The notes: generated by a model from the letters alone, not told the origin. 64,000 bases of DNA from Emiliania huxleyi CCMP1516 (GCF_000372725.1 NW_005195300.1:38915-102914); one strand, 5' to 3'. Positions 1 through 9,492 are shown, counted from the stretch's first letter. A program made the numbers and translations.

Positions 1-70
1 GGGGAGGGGGAGGGGGAGCGCCTCCGCGTCCGCGTAGCTGCCCGCCTCGAGCGCCGCGCTGATGGTGCCG
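1..70 (-). CDS. Possible partial exon at window edge
   Basis: Read on the minus strand, an open frame runs off the left edge. It reads roughly QDYGTISAALEAGSYADAEA and is preceded by a pyrimidine-rich stretch ending in CAG, as an intron 3' end would be. The composition is less repetitive than the flanking satellite DNA. No family is recognised, and it could be chance. Confidence 0.25.
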
Positions 71-124
71 TAGTCCTGCGGTGCGAAGACACAGCGTCCA
101 GGGCGGGAGGACGGTCTCTCGTGC

Positions 125-215
125 AACATGTACATGTTGACATGTATGTACATGTACATGTTGTTGTTGTGCATGTGCATGTGCATGTGCATGTGCATGT
201 GCATGTGCATGTTTG
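125..215. repeat. CATGTG/ACATGT microsatellite
   Basis: A run of CATGTG hexamers with interspersed ACATGT, each a self-complementary or nearly self-complementary unit. The same kind of tract recurs at 12037-12130 and, shorter, at 38425-38490. Confidence 0.9.
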
Positions 216-296
216 CGCATTCACGAATACAGCGAATGCGGCGGGTGCGGCGGAGTGCAAGTTGGGTACGCGTCCTCTCGAGCGGCAGTTGGGGGA

Positions 297-460
297 CTAT
301 GGGAAGAGTATGGAAGAGTATGGGAAGAGTATGGAAGAGTATGGAAGAGTATGGAAGAGTATGGAAGACTATGGGAAGAGTATGGAAGAGTATGGAAGAG
401 TATGGAAGAGTATGGAAGACTATGGGAAGAGTATGGAAGAGTATGGAAGAGTATGGAAGA
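297..460. repeat. GTATGGAAGA minisatellite
   Basis: About sixteen tandem units near 10 bp (agtatggaag) with occasional variants (gactatggga). All frames read as low-complexity shadows. No gene is supported here. Confidence 0.9.
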
Positions 461-501
461 GTGCGTGTGAGGCTTCTAGGGGCGGAGTCCATCGGAGACT
501 T

Positions 502-664
502 GATCATCTCGAGGTAGCCTGGGAGGAGTACAATGAACCGCTCGTCAGACGCAACTCAGGAGGCATCCGACCGGACCATCTCGAGGTGGCCTGGAGGACT
601 AATTAAACGCTCGTTGCGGACACACTTGTGAGGCATCCGACCGGACCATCTCGAGGTGGCCTGG
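502..664. repeat. About 71-bp tandem repeat, three copies
   Basis: The core gaccatctcgaggtggcctg starts at about 502 (diverged), 574 and 644, giving periods of 72 and 70 bp. It lies just beyond the 3' end of the coiled-coil gene. No function is evident. Confidence 0.8.
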
Positions 665-2950
665 CGTGTCGGCCGGCACCGGCTCGGCGAACCAGTCCGC
701 GTCCTACTTTGATGCTCCTTGGATTCGGGTACCGGGGTCGGTAGGGTACGGGCGGGGGAGATGAGCCGGCGGCCTTGCGCTTGCGCAGAGTGGCGAGGAT
801 CGCGGCGCACCTGCGTAGTTGGATTCGAGTACCGGGGTTGGTAGGGGGTACGGCGAGCGAGCCGTAGCCAGGATGGCGGCGCACGTGCTGGAGATGTGGG
901 GAGATGTGGGGAGATGTGGGGAGATATCGCACCGCTCCAGCGGCGGGACCGAGGCGGGGTCGCTCTTCGACTTCCGCTTGGGCGGCGCCTATATGCGGGG
1001 AGATATGGGGAGATTGGGGAGATAGAGGGAGATATGGGGGTCAACTTCCGCTTGGGCGGCGCCGCGACCGCCGGAGCCGGGGCCGACGCCGCTGCGGGCT
1101 CTGCCGCCGGCGGCGCCTCGTCTGGCTTGCCGACCTGCGAGAGATGGGGAGATATGGGGAGATATGGCCGAGATGTGGGGAGAGATGGGGAGAGATGGGG
1201 AGAGGTGGGGAGAGGTGGGGAGAGGTGGGGAGAGATGGGGAGAGGTGGGGAGGTGGGGAGAGATGGGGAGATGTGGGGAGAGATGGGGAGAGATGGGGAG
1301 AGGTGGGGAGAGATGGGGAGAGATGGGGAGAGGTGGGGAGAGATGGGGAGATGTGGGGAGATATGGGGGAGATATGGGGAGATGTGGGGAGATGTGGGGA
1401 GATGTGGGGAGAGATGGGGAGAGATGGGGAGAGATGGGGAGAGGTGGGGAGAGATGGGGAGAGATGGGGAGAGATGGGGAGAGATGGGGAGATGTGGGGC
1501 TGGTCGACCTGCGAGGGCAGTGGGATGCATGGTAGGGGGTGGGTAGCTGCAGAGGAGGATCCAAAGTAGGGAGTAGCAGTGGGCTCTGCGTCACTATTCG
1601 TCTCTCTCCTCTCGGCTGGTTGACCTCCATGGCTTGCTCCGACGACGCGGCCTTCGACTTTTCAAACGCAGCCTGAGGAGCCAAGCACGCGCGGAGGTGG
1701 GTCGGGGTGGTGGGGGTGGTGGGGGGGGTGGGGGGGGGTGGGGGGGTGGGGGGGGGGGCACCAGCGGTGGGGGGGGGAAAGGGAAAGGGAGGGTGAGGGA
1801 AAAGGTGAGGGGAAGGAGGGAAAAAGGCAGGCAGGGAGGGAGGGGAGGGGAGGGAGGGGAGGAGGGGAGGCAGGCAGGCAGGCAGGCAGGCAGCAGGAGG
1901 AGGAGCAGGCCAAGGGGCTGCCCCAGCCTTGTGCGCAGCGAGCTCCTCCGCCGCCTTTTTCTCCGCCTCCGCCTTCGCCTTTGCCGCCGCCTCCACCTGC
2001 GCCGCACGCTCGGCCCTCTCCGCCGCCGCCGCCGCCTCCGCCGCCGCGGCCGCCTCCGCCTTCGCCGCCTCCTCCTTTGCCGCCGCCTCGGCCGCCGCCG
2101 CCGCCTCGGCCGCCGCCTTCTCCGCCGCCGCCTTCTCCGCCGCCGCCTTCTCCGCCGCCGCCTTCTCCGCCGCCGCCGCCTCGGCCGCCGCAGCCTCGGC
2201 AGCAGCCGCCGCCTCCGCCTCGGCGGCCGCCGCCGCCGCCTCAGCCGCCGCCTTTTCGGCCGCCGCCTTCTCCGCCGCCGCCGCCTCGGCCGCCGCCTGC
2301 TCTGCCGCCGCCGCCTGCTCTGCCGCCGCAGCCTCGGCCGCAGCCGCAGCCTCGGCCGCCGCAGCCTCGGCCGCAGCCGCAGCCTCGGCCGCCGCAGCCT
2401 CGGCCGCCGCAGCCTCGGCCGCCTGCCGCTCCACCTCCTCGGCCGCCGCCTTCTCCGCCGCCGCCCTCTCCGCCGCGGCGGCGGCTTCCGCCTCTGCCGC
2501 CGCCTCTGTCGCCTTCCTCTCCTCCTCGGCTGCCGCGGCCGCGGCCGCCTCGGCCGCCGCGGCAGCCTCAGCCTCGGCCCTCGCCGCCGCCTCGGCCGCC
2601 GCCGCCTCCGCCGCCGCCGCCGCCTCGGCCTCAGCCTTTGCCGCCGCTTCGGCCGCCGCCGCCTGCGCCGTCGCCTCCGCCTCGGCCTTTGCCGCCGCCT
2701 CCGCTGCCTCCGCTTCCTCGAGCTCCGCCTGCACCCTCGCCTTCTCCTCCTCCAGCGCGGCCGCCGCCGCCGCCGCCGCCTGCGCCTCCGCCGCGACCGC
2801 GGCCGCCTGCTCTGCCGCAGATGGGTCCATCTGCGAGAATTCGCCGAACGGCGGCTGCGAGGCCGGCTCGGAGAACTGGGAGGAGGCCTGCTCCTCAGAC
2901 TCGTTTGCGGGGGCGGGCTCTTGCACGCCGAATCCAAAGTCCATGTCCAT
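603..2950 (-). CDS. Ala/Glu-rich coiled-coil protein with minisatellite introns
   Basis: Unrecognised family. Exon 1 (2950 to about 1910) starts MDMDFGFGVQEP and has an acidic Gln/Ser-rich head. About 300 residues of A/E/K/R-rich sequence follow, predicted to form a long helix or coiled coil. I infer later exons at about 1686-1629 (AAFEKSKAASSEQAM), 1137-1066 (VGKPDEAPPAAEP), 985-933 (APPKRKSKSDPASVPPLER) and about 795-603 (CAAILATLRKRKAAG). These join in frame. The first intron appears to use a GC donor (CACAAG|GCTGGG ... CTCAG|GCTGCG). The introns consist of G-rich minisatellite. The ATG at 2950 is chosen because the frame upstream has only a GTG and an acceptor-like CCACAG lies just before it. 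The C-terminal exons and the stop at 603 are the least certain part. Confidence 0.6.
890..1498. repeat. GAGATGGGGAGATGTGGGG minisatellite in introns
   Basis: Two blocks (about 890-935 and 1140-1498) of 9-10 bp units, GAGATGGGGA / GATGTGGGGA / GATATGGGGA. Read on the minus strand they are pyrimidine-rich CATCTCCC arrays ending in CAG, and so fill introns of the coiled-coil gene. Related arrays fill introns at 15300-15360, 45380-45512 and 48105-48215. Confidence 0.85.
1693..1905. repeat. Poly-purine intron tract with GGCA tetranucleotides
   Basis: G-rich runs (1706-1760), GGGAAA units and a (GGCA)n stretch near 1868-1892. It is the body of the first intron of the coiled-coil gene. No coding signal. 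Confidence 0.7.
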
Positions 2951-3019
2951 GAACGCGCTGTGGAGAGAGTGGGGACGCCTTGAGCTCACTTCGCTACCCG
3001 CCGGTGGCCGCTCAGGGCT

Positions 3020-3100
3020 GAGAACAAAAAGAATTCAACAACCGAGAACTCTCTCTCAATAAAATTTAAACAAGAGAACTCCTTCTCATCCCGTGCCATC
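3020..3100 (-). repeat. R1 dispersed leader-like repeat (copy a)
   Basis: In minus-strand sense this reads GAGAGAGAGTTCTCGG then TTGAATTCTTTTTG. It matches the core shared by copies near 8400-8510, 28880-29005, 35794-35836, 54107-54180, 55568-55600 and 60440-60480. It lies about 70-150 bp upstream of the coiled-coil start codon, in the same orientation. Confidence 0.5.
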
Positions 3101-3522
3101 GGGTTCCACAGTGCTCCTTGGCACCGTCACGACGCTGTTGCAGCCTCACGAGCGGGGGGGGCGGTGACACAGCCTTTGCGCCGCTACTTCGTACTTGCAG
3201 CTCTCCGCCAAATCAGAGGCGCCGCGGTGTGTGCAGCTGTTGACACGCCTGACACACTGGTCACCATCGCTCGCCCCTTTCCCGCCCTGTTTGCAGGCTA
3301 CCGCGTGGCCGGCCTCGCTTCGGGGAGGGGGTGGGCGCACCTCGCCGAGTTTGCGAGCCGGTGGGTAGGCATATGTGTGTCGTTCCGCTCAGCCAACGGC
3401 CGGCCGTTGCTGCGCAATGCAGACGCCTTCACCCAGTTCAGCCCTGCTGACAACGCTGTGTAATGCAATAGTTAAGGGGATGTAGAGTAGGAGTTCACGA
3501 GTTTGGCCTTCGCGCCGAAGAG

Positions 3523-3861
3523 ATGACCTCGGCCAGCGCGGTGGTGCCGGCCTCCTCGGGGTGGCGCGATGGCGGTGCCGCACACAATTCATGCACCTCC
3601 CACTCGCAGGTGGCCGGGCGGCCCCGAACGGCGGTGCTGTGGAGCTACCCGGGCTCTGGCAAGACTGCCACACGGCTCATGGCCGAGGCGGCCACTGGCC
3701 ACCGGACTGGAAGTCCTTACCGCGACGCCAGCCTCGCACAAATTCTGACCGCCGAGATGCTCAACCTTTCGGCGTCCAGCCGCGGCCGGCGCAGCGGCAA
3801 TGGAATGCTGCTGCTCAAAGTGCATTGGGAAGGGCGACCTACCCTACCTACCCCGTCATGA
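3523..3861 (+). pseudogene. WSCD-type sulfotransferase fragment
   Basis: The frame contains SYPGSGKTATRLMAEAATG followed by HRTGSPYRD, and further on LLLKVHWEGR. These match the first two conserved blocks of the WSCD (WSC-domain) sulfotransferase family: the 5'-phosphosulfate loop S-[FY]-P-G-S-G-N-T-W-x-R...ATG..TGS, and the following VKTH block. The usual Asn of the loop is Lys here and Trp is Ala, which would be unusual for an active enzyme. An acceptor-like CACTCGCAG precedes the homologous part (3601-3609). The later RNP block and the rest of the roughly 250-residue domain are not visible before the stop. Either a broken gene or one exon whose partners are unrecognisable. It is unrelated at sequence level to the intact sulfotransferase next door. 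Confidence 0.5.
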
Positions 3862-4376
3862 GGGCCGGCCAAGCAAAAAAAGAATACACCGGATTTGAGC
3901 GAAAATTGGCAATATGCTCCGCTCTACTCGTATTGGGCGGCCAAGATTTCGGCAAAGACGCTGTGGATCGGCTGGTCCAAAATTCGGGGCTCAGTGAACA
4001 CAAAAGAATTTTGCCACGGTTGGGGTTGGCGTACAAACAGAATTTTACAATCCCTCGCACGACAATGGGCACGGGACTGGCGCGCACTTTGGCACTAACA
4101 CACGGGGGTTCAGGTACACAAAAAAGAAAGCGCAAATGTGATAGCCCAGCGCCGGGGGAGCGACGATCCCGTCTCCACAGCACAGTCCGCTGGACAGTAC
4201 GTCAGTAGCTTACTCTACGTATGGGTAGTTGCTGTGTCATCTAGGCTCGTCAGAGTTTCCGGTGAGGCTACATTTGTGTGCGCTCCGTCTGCCGCTTCTG
4301 CGCGGCCGACACTGGCTCGCTGGCAGGTTCAGCGGGTCTAGGATCGGGACCTAGGAGAGCAGACACGCCGCGTCGG
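3862..4376. other. Stretch without a recognised gene
   Basis: It contains AT-richer patches (3880-3990). A segment at about 4045-4090 resembles 8264-8330 (CCCTCGCACGACA...GGGCACGGGACTGGCGCGCACT), a tail sequence of the dispersed R1/ORF repeat family. No convincing coding sequence. Confidence 0.4.
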
Positions 4377-5584
4377 TCAGCTGAACCTGCCGCCCTTTGC
4401 GGCCCAGCGCTTCAGCTCGGGGTCAGAGCCGAACTCCTTCTCGACGGCCGCATCCCACAGGGCGGTCATCTCCGGCGTGAAGAAAGCCTTGCCGCCGCCG
4501 ACCTTGCCCGTCCGAATGAGCGCGCCGTCGATGCCCGGGCAGCCGTCCTTGCCGCACATGATCTTGCTGCCGTCGCCCGCCCACTGCGTGTAATCGAATT
4601 TGTGCGCGATCTGCTTCATCTGCCTGATGTTGGCGCGCGTCCTCACCCTGGCGCTCTGCCACGGCAGCAGCTGGACGTCCAAGAATTTGGCGAGCTTGGA
4701 GATCACGGCCCCGAGGTCCTTCTTGGCGTCGGTGTAGTGCAGGAGCAGCACGTTGGACTCGTGCCGCCACGGCCACCACTCCTTGACGTAGCCAAAGTAG
4801 AGGCCCGCCAGCGTGCCTCCGGGCAGGAAGTCGTTGAGGCACTCCATCGGTGAGCCGTACGTGGGCGGAAAGCCGCCCCACCTGATTGTATCATTGGCAG
4901 CTGACATCACGAGGACTCGAGTAGTAATACAAATTATTGATAGTAATCAATATTCTACCGGCTCTTGAACGAGGGGCGGTGCGAGGCGAAGAAGGGGTAG
5001 AAGGAGTTGACGACGTCCATGCCGTTGCGCGCCATCGCTAGGAACTTAACCTTGGGGTAGGCCTTGATCGGCAGCACCTCGGGCGTGAAGTGCGATTTGA
5101 AGATGCGGAAGGGGTACGAGGGCTTGTCCCAGTAGTCCTTGACCCGCGTGCCGTCGGGCAGGACCGCCGTCTTCATCAGCGTCTTGATGCCCGAGGTGAG
5201 CAGGGTGTCGCCCCACCGCTGCCCGGGCAGCATGTTGAAGCCGATCCACGGCGTGTCCAGCAGAATGTCCGTGTAGTCGGTCTCGACGCTGCCTTTGGCC
5301 TTGGTGCGGATCTGATGTGCTGTGTACAGCATCCAGTTGGTGCCAGACTTGGCGCCGACGGCGGCGATCAGGTCGCCGTCCTTGGCCCACGTGCCAAACT
5401 CGTCCGCGCCGAATGGCGTCGGGTCAAAGTATGGCGGCATGACGTTGCCCGTGATGGCCCATGGGATGAAGCCCATCGGCAGCCTGAGGAACAGCGTCGG
5501 CCAGACCTGGCCGATGACGCCGATGGTGATGGCGAAGTACACGACGTACTTCCCGGCGCTCTTGACGGTTTCGAGGGCGCTCAT
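4377..5584 (-). CDS. Membrane-anchored PAPS-dependent sulfotransferase
   Basis: Two exons (5584-4959 and 4881-4377) encode 376 residues. The intron is 77 bp, AT-rich and canonical GT-AG (AGCCG|GTAGAA ... AATCAG|GTGGGG). It joins SFKS-R-WGGFPPTYG in frame. Residues 12-33 (YVVYFAITIGVIGQVWPTLFL) are a signal anchor. AAVGAKSGTNWML is the PAPS 5'-phosphosulfate-binding loop (family form YPKSGTxW), and FLAMARNGMDVVNSFYPFF is the 3'-phosphate-binding block (RNxxDxxxSxY). The C-terminal half (LLLHYTDAKKDLGAVISKLAKFL) matches the family's last helix region. It transfers sulfate from PAPS to an unknown hydroxyl or amine acceptor, probably in the Golgi lumen. The start MSALETVK is chosen because it puts the anchor at the N-terminus; an upstream in-frame stretch has no ATG. 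Confidence 0.85.
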
Positions 5585-5889
5585 CTGTATGGTAGGCAAA
5601 ATGCGCGACTCGCAGCGTGGGGAATAGGCTGGCGAGTAGAGGCCCCGCCCACCCAGGCTCCTCCGCCGCTGCGGCTCTGTCCAAGAAAGGAAGCGAAAAG
5701 AGAAAGCGCGGCGAACGCATTCTCTCACATGACAAGCTCCCTTGGGTTGTGTGTTTTCTTTCTTTCTTTTTGACAAGCGATCCAACGAGCGATTGTGGAA
5801 AAAGAAAAGCGAGGGCGCAAAAAATAAATTGCCGTCGCGCGGCGGGCCGCCAGCTTGCCACCCTGCCGCCCCCCCCTTTACCTCGTCCC

Positions 5890-7359
5890 ATGTCCTCCTC
5901 CTCCAGCCGCGGCCAGCGCGCCTCCCGCAGCCGCAAGCGCGAGCGCGACGCCGCTTCGCCGCGCGCGCCAGCGCTCCTCCGGATCGACGGCGGTTCGGCG
6001 CTGCCGGCTCGCGTGGTCAAGCTCTGGCAGCAGGGCGAGGTGTGCGACGCCACGGTCGTCGCGCAAGGGCGCGAGTTCCCCGTGCACCGCTGCGTGCTCA
6101 TGGCCGCCTCTGAGTTCTTCGACGGCGCCTTTGGCTCGGGCCTTGCGGAGAGCGCCTCGACGCGCGTGTCGCTCGACAGCGTGGAGGCGAGCGCGCTCGA
6201 GCCCATCCTCGAGTACGTCTACACCGGCGAGTGCCAGGTCGACGAGGCCGCGCTGCTGACGCTGCTGCAGGGAGCCTCCTTCTTGCGCGTGGGGCCGCTC
6301 ATCGCTGCGATCGTCGCTCGGCTCGAGGACCGGCTGACACCAGACAACTGCCTCGACCTGTGGGCCTTTGGCGAGGCGCACACCCTCCTCGCGCTGGTGG
6401 AGGCGGCTCGCGTCGCGGCGCTGCGCGGCTTCGATGCGGCGGCGGCGAGCGCGGCCTTTCTTCACCTCCCGCACGCGCGGCTGCTCGAGCTGCTGCAGGA
6501 CCCGCGCCTCGAGGCGTCCCGCGAGGAGAGCGTGCACGAGGCGGTGCTCGCTTGGGCAAAGGCGCAGCGGCCCGCTCCGGACGAGGAGGCGCTGCTGCCG
6601 CTGCTGCGCACCGTGCGCTACCCGCTCGTGGCGCGCGACTTCTTCGAGCAGACGGTGATGGCCGAGCCGCTGCTGCACAGCGGCACGCTCGCCATCAAGC
6701 TGTTCGGCTCGGCGTTTGTCGACGTCGCGTTCGGGCCGCGGATCGGACGCCGCCCCGGCTTTGGGCCCTCGCGGCCACAGCTCACGTGGTCTTCGACGCA
6801 CAAGGGCGATGGCATCGTGCTGTTGGACGCGGGGCTGCTCGCCATCGGTGGTGAAAGCGAGGGCGAGGTCGTTCGCAGCGCCGAGCCACTACCCGCAACG
6901 GGCAAACATCTCGTGGAGGTGGTCTACGAGCAAGGCTTGGCGTCCGCGGCGACCACAAACCTTGGCGCGTGCTACTTCACCGGCGTCGTGAGCGCAGACG
7001 TTGACACCTTTCGCGAAATGGATGGGGACGAGAACTTGGCGCACCTGGCTCATGGCTTTTGGGGCATCGATGACATTGGCGATGGGGGCGAGACAACCGG
7101 CGTTCGTCGCGGCAAGGGCGGTGAGGAGGGGGCGCCGCCTGCAGCTTTGGTCGACCTTGGCACATCACAAGAGCGAGGACTCTTCGTCCGCGGTGACCGC
7201 CTCGGCCTGCTCGTGGACATGGACGAGCGCACGCTCACGTTCCACCGCAACGGCGACCCGATCCCGTCGCTCGTGCTCGGCGGGCTGCCCGAGGAGGTGT
7301 ACGTCGTGGCCACGCCGTACAACACGGGCTCGCGAGTCCGAATTGTGCAATCGGACTGA
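5890..7359 (+). CDS. BTB-BACK domain protein with SPRY-like C-terminus
   Basis: Intronless, 489 residues, starting MSSSSSRGQRASRS. Residues about 40-140 form a BTB/POZ domain (CDATVVAQGREFPVHRCVL, then FFDGAFGSG, then EPILEYVYTGECQVDEAALL). Residues about 145-250 are a BACK domain (CLDLWAFGEAHTLLALVEAA, later EESVHEAVLAWAK). The remainder (HKGDGIVLLDAGLLAIGG, YFTGVV, FWGIDD, DRLGLLVDMDERTLTFHRNG) looks like a SPRY/B30.2 fold. Such proteins are usually substrate adaptors of cullin-3 ubiquitin ligases, with the C-terminal part binding the substrate; that role is inferred. It is divergent from the sulfotransferase, with about 305 bp between the start codons. Confidence 0.85.
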   Translation: MSSSSSRGQRASRSRKRERDAASPRAPALLRIDGGSALPARVVKLWQQGEVCDATVVAQGREFPVHRCVLMAASEFFDGAFGSGLAESASTRVSLDSVEASALEPILEYVYTGECQVDEAALLTLLQGASFLRVGPLIAAIVARLEDRLTPDNCLDLWAFGEAHTLLALVEAARVAALRGFDAAAASAAFLHLPHARLLELLQDPRLEASREESVHEAVLAWAKAQRPAPDEEALLPLLRTVRYPLVARDFFEQTVMAEPLLHSGTLAIKLFGSAFVDVAFGPRIGRRPGFGPSRPQLTWSSTHKGDGIVLLDAGLLAIGGESEGEVVRSAEPLPATGKHLVEVVYEQGLASAATTNLGACYFTGVVSADVDTFREMDGDENLAHLAHGFWGIDDIGDGGETTGVRRGKGGEEGAPPAALVDLGTSQERGLFVRGDRLGLLVDMDERTLTFHRNGDPIPSLVLGGLPEEVYVVATPYNTGSRVRIVQSD

Positions 7360-7703
7360 GCGCCCGCATGGCGCGCGCTCTCGGCTCTGCGCGGCGTTGC
7401 CAGTGGGCAGGTGATGGGCCTGGGCTCTTATGGGTTATGGCTTTATGCACACAGTGTTTGACTCGAGGCACTCGGCCCAGCCGCTGCGGCACGTCTCTAC
7501 CACGTACGGTCGGTGTTAGTACCTCCATGTGTTCATTGCGTTTCGGTCGCACACAGTGACTGTAATGAAAATGAGTGCGCTCCTTGAGCGACCGAGCACC
7601 CGCTAAACGGCCGTGTAAAGGCTAGAAAGCCGTAACGCGTAAGCGCGGGCCTAAGCGCTATGGTGAACTGAACGGAAAGTAGAGCCGTAGCGAAACGGCT
7701 ACG
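7360..7703. other. Intergenic, no gene seen
   Basis: 3' flank of the BTB gene up to the left end of the MITE-like element. It contains a small hairpin (GCCGTAGCGAAACGGCTAC, about 7685-7703) abutting the element. No coding signal. Confidence 0.5.
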
Positions 7704-8254
7704 GGAGCAGGCGCACATCGCTTCCAGGGAGGGGGGCGCCCTTCTACTCACACCACATGCTAGGGGGCCGACCCCCCCCAGCACCTTCACCACATGCTAG
7801 GGGGGGGTCCCGACCCCCCCCCCAGCGCCTTCACCACATGCTGGGGGGGGGAGGGTCATGCGATGGCCGAGGACCCCCCCCAGAGACTCGTGGTCAGACC
7901 CTCCGGGCCCTTGATTTTGCACCTCATCTCGCAGCCTTTTTCGAAGAAAATCATCCTGTGGAGCTACATGAGCCTTGAGACTGGTCAGATTCTCCAAGAT
8001 ATTGGACTTTTCAGCCACGATTTCACACTTTGGGGGCAAAATCGGCTCTTTGGCGGCTATTCCTACCCCACGAACTGCTGGGGGGTGCCCACCACATGCT
8101 AGGGGGGGGGGTCCGACCCCCCCCCCAGAGGCTTCATCACATGCTGGGGGGGGGGGGGGCCCCACCCCCCCAGCGCCTTTACCACATGCTAGGGGGGGGG
8201 TGGGGCGTGAGCAGAAGTGCGCCCCCCTCCCTGGAAGCGATGTGCGCCTGCTCC
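7704..8254. mobile_element. MITE-like element with 48-bp terminal inverted repeats
   Basis: 7704-7751 and 8207-8254 are inverted copies differing at two positions. Both ends start GGAGCAGGCGCACATCGC. The 551-bp element has no ORF of transposase kind. Inside are about seven units of the type ACCACATGCTAGGGGGG...CCCCCCCAGCGCCTTC, which pair G runs with C runs and could form strong hairpins. A central unique part (about 7860-8090) is AT-richer. No clear target-site duplication flanks the ends, so the element type is open. Reads as a non-autonomous DNA transposon. Confidence 0.7.
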
Positions 8255-8263
8255 GGAAAGAAT

Positions 8264-8515
8264 GTTTACGACTCCCTCGCACGACATGTTGGGCTTTGGG
8301 CACGGGACTGGCGCGCACTGGCACTATAGCACAGGTACACCACGGGAGCCGACTAAGCGACTCCCGCGAGGGCGGCGAGGCACTTAGCTCCGTGCAAGAA
8401 AGAATTCTTAAAAAACAAGCCTCTCTCACAGCAGTGAGCCGGTGAGTGTGCCAGTCCGGCAAGAAAGAATTCAACGAAAACAACTCTCTCTCACAGCACA
8501 CAGGCTCGACACAGG
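8264..8515 (-). repeat. R1 leader-like repeats plus tail of the repeat-family ORF
   Basis: On the minus strand this holds two R1 cores: GTGCTGTGAGAGAGAGTTG (about 8500) and CTGCTGTGAGAGAGGCTTG (about 8430), each followed by an AATTCTTT box. A third part, CACGGAGCTAAGTGC...GAGTCGCTTAGTCGG (about 8390-8350), matches the 3' end of the ORF at 28050-28817. So it is a diverged, shortened family copy. Confidence 0.6.
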
Positions 8516-8661
8516 TACGCCACAGTACCAAAAAGAGGCACAGTCGCGGGGGCGCCTACACGAAGGCGTCGAGGTGGGCGAAGGGGGGAGGGCGGCAATC
8601 GCCCTCACCCTTACGACGCCCACCCCGGCACTCCCCGTCAACCCACACCTCCCTCTCAAGC

Positions 8662-8838
8662 GCAATCGCCCTACGCGCCGCCTCCGCTGCACGCTTGCCC
8701 GTCTTCTTCGCCCCGAGGGGCGTGGCCGTGGCAGGCGTCCTGCGGAGCAGGCCCGCCCCCTCCCTCAGCCGCATCAACCGCATCTCCTCGGCCTCCAACG
8801 CCTGGCCGCAGCAGCACAGCCCTGCGAGCAGTAGGCAA
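8662..8838 (-). CDS. Possible small exon, unknown
   Basis: The minus strand shows an acceptor-like GCTCGCAG and then an open frame GLCCCGQALEAEEMRLMRLR...GAKKTGKRAAEAARRAIALERE, ending at a GTGTGG donor-like site. Basic and helical. No family is recognised, and no start codon or partner exons were found. Confidence 0.25.
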
Positions 8839-8926
8839 AAGCCCCGCCACAAGAACCCCCCCGGCCGCTTGAAGGAGCAGCGCAAGGTGGACGGAATTTT
8901 CGGCACCGCGGTGCGTGGAGGCGGCG

Positions 8927-9151
8927 ATGCCTACGCGCGAGCATGCGGGGGCCCAGGTTCGGGACCAGGCGGTGGCGGTGGCGGCGGCGCCAGGCGCAGC
9001 GAGGCCGGCGCCCACAATAGTAGCTAGGGCGCCCGTGCTAGAGGAGGCGCAGGGGTTGCGGCTGCACTTGGCCGACAACAGCAGGAACCGGAGCGGCTAC
9101 CGCGGTGTCGTTGAGCGAGGACTTGGTCGCTTCGAAGCATCCGGTCAGTGA
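8927..9151 (+). pseudogene. AP2/ERF-like domain fragment
   Basis: An open frame from ATG 8927 (MPTREHAGAQVRDQA) ends in GLRLHLADNSRNRSGYRGVV followed by ERGLGRFEA and a stop. GYRGV-x-ERG-x-GRFEA is the first half of an AP2/ERF DNA-binding domain, close in style to the two AP2 repeats at 16532-17773. The second half (the helix with LGxFDTAEEAA) is missing. Either a truncated gene or a first exon; a GGTCAGTG donor-like site lies at the stop. Confidence 0.4.
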
Positions 9152-9443
9152 TGACGAAACAGAAGCTAGCGCAGACGAGGGCAGGGCAGACCCGGGGACG
9201 GCGGAGTCGGAGCAGACGGCATCGGCTGCCGAGGAAACGTTGGGAAGAGGCACGAGGAGGGCGGCGACCTCAACCGACTATGGAGGACCCGTCACCAGAC
9301 GACGCAGGGCGGACGACGGGGAGGCGGAGCAGACGCGCAGGACGAGACGAGGGAGGGAGCAGGATGTTGCGGAGATCAGCAGGAGGATGTACGACGAGAT
9401 TAGGAGCAGCAGGGACCCGAGGGACCATGTGGAAGACGGCTAG
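9115..9443 (+). CDS. Acidic then basic ORF overlapping the AP2 fragment
   Basis: A second frame continues where the AP2 frame stops: SDDETEASADEGRADPGTAE... then basic (TRRRRADDGEAEQTRRTRRG) and REQDVAEISRRMYDEIRSS, stop at 9443. It may be the natural continuation of the AP2 fragment after a splice or frameshift. No known domain. No ATG start in this frame. Confidence 0.3.
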
Positions 9444-9492
9444 TGCTAGTCCCCCATCGGGAGGACGACCCCGGCTAGTCGCCGACCACACC

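Noticed and set aside
297-460. CRISPR-like array
   Set aside because: Direct 10-bp tandem repeats without spacers, in a eukaryotic nuclear context; nowhere in the window are there regularly spaced unique spacers.
896-1569. Plus-strand 'GRYGEMWGDVGR' frames
   Set aside because: Pure translation of the GAGATGGGG minisatellite; all three frames are open and none has a flanking domain.
1634-2983. Long plus-strand Arg/Leu- or Pro-rich frames opposite the Ala/Glu coiled-coil exon
   Set aside because: They are shadows of GCN-repeat codons on the minus strand; only the minus frame has a sensible start, acidic head and in-frame later exons.
4278-5773. Plus-strand frames over the sulfotransferase
   Set aside because: No domain; the minus strand has both PAPS-binding blocks and a clean intron.
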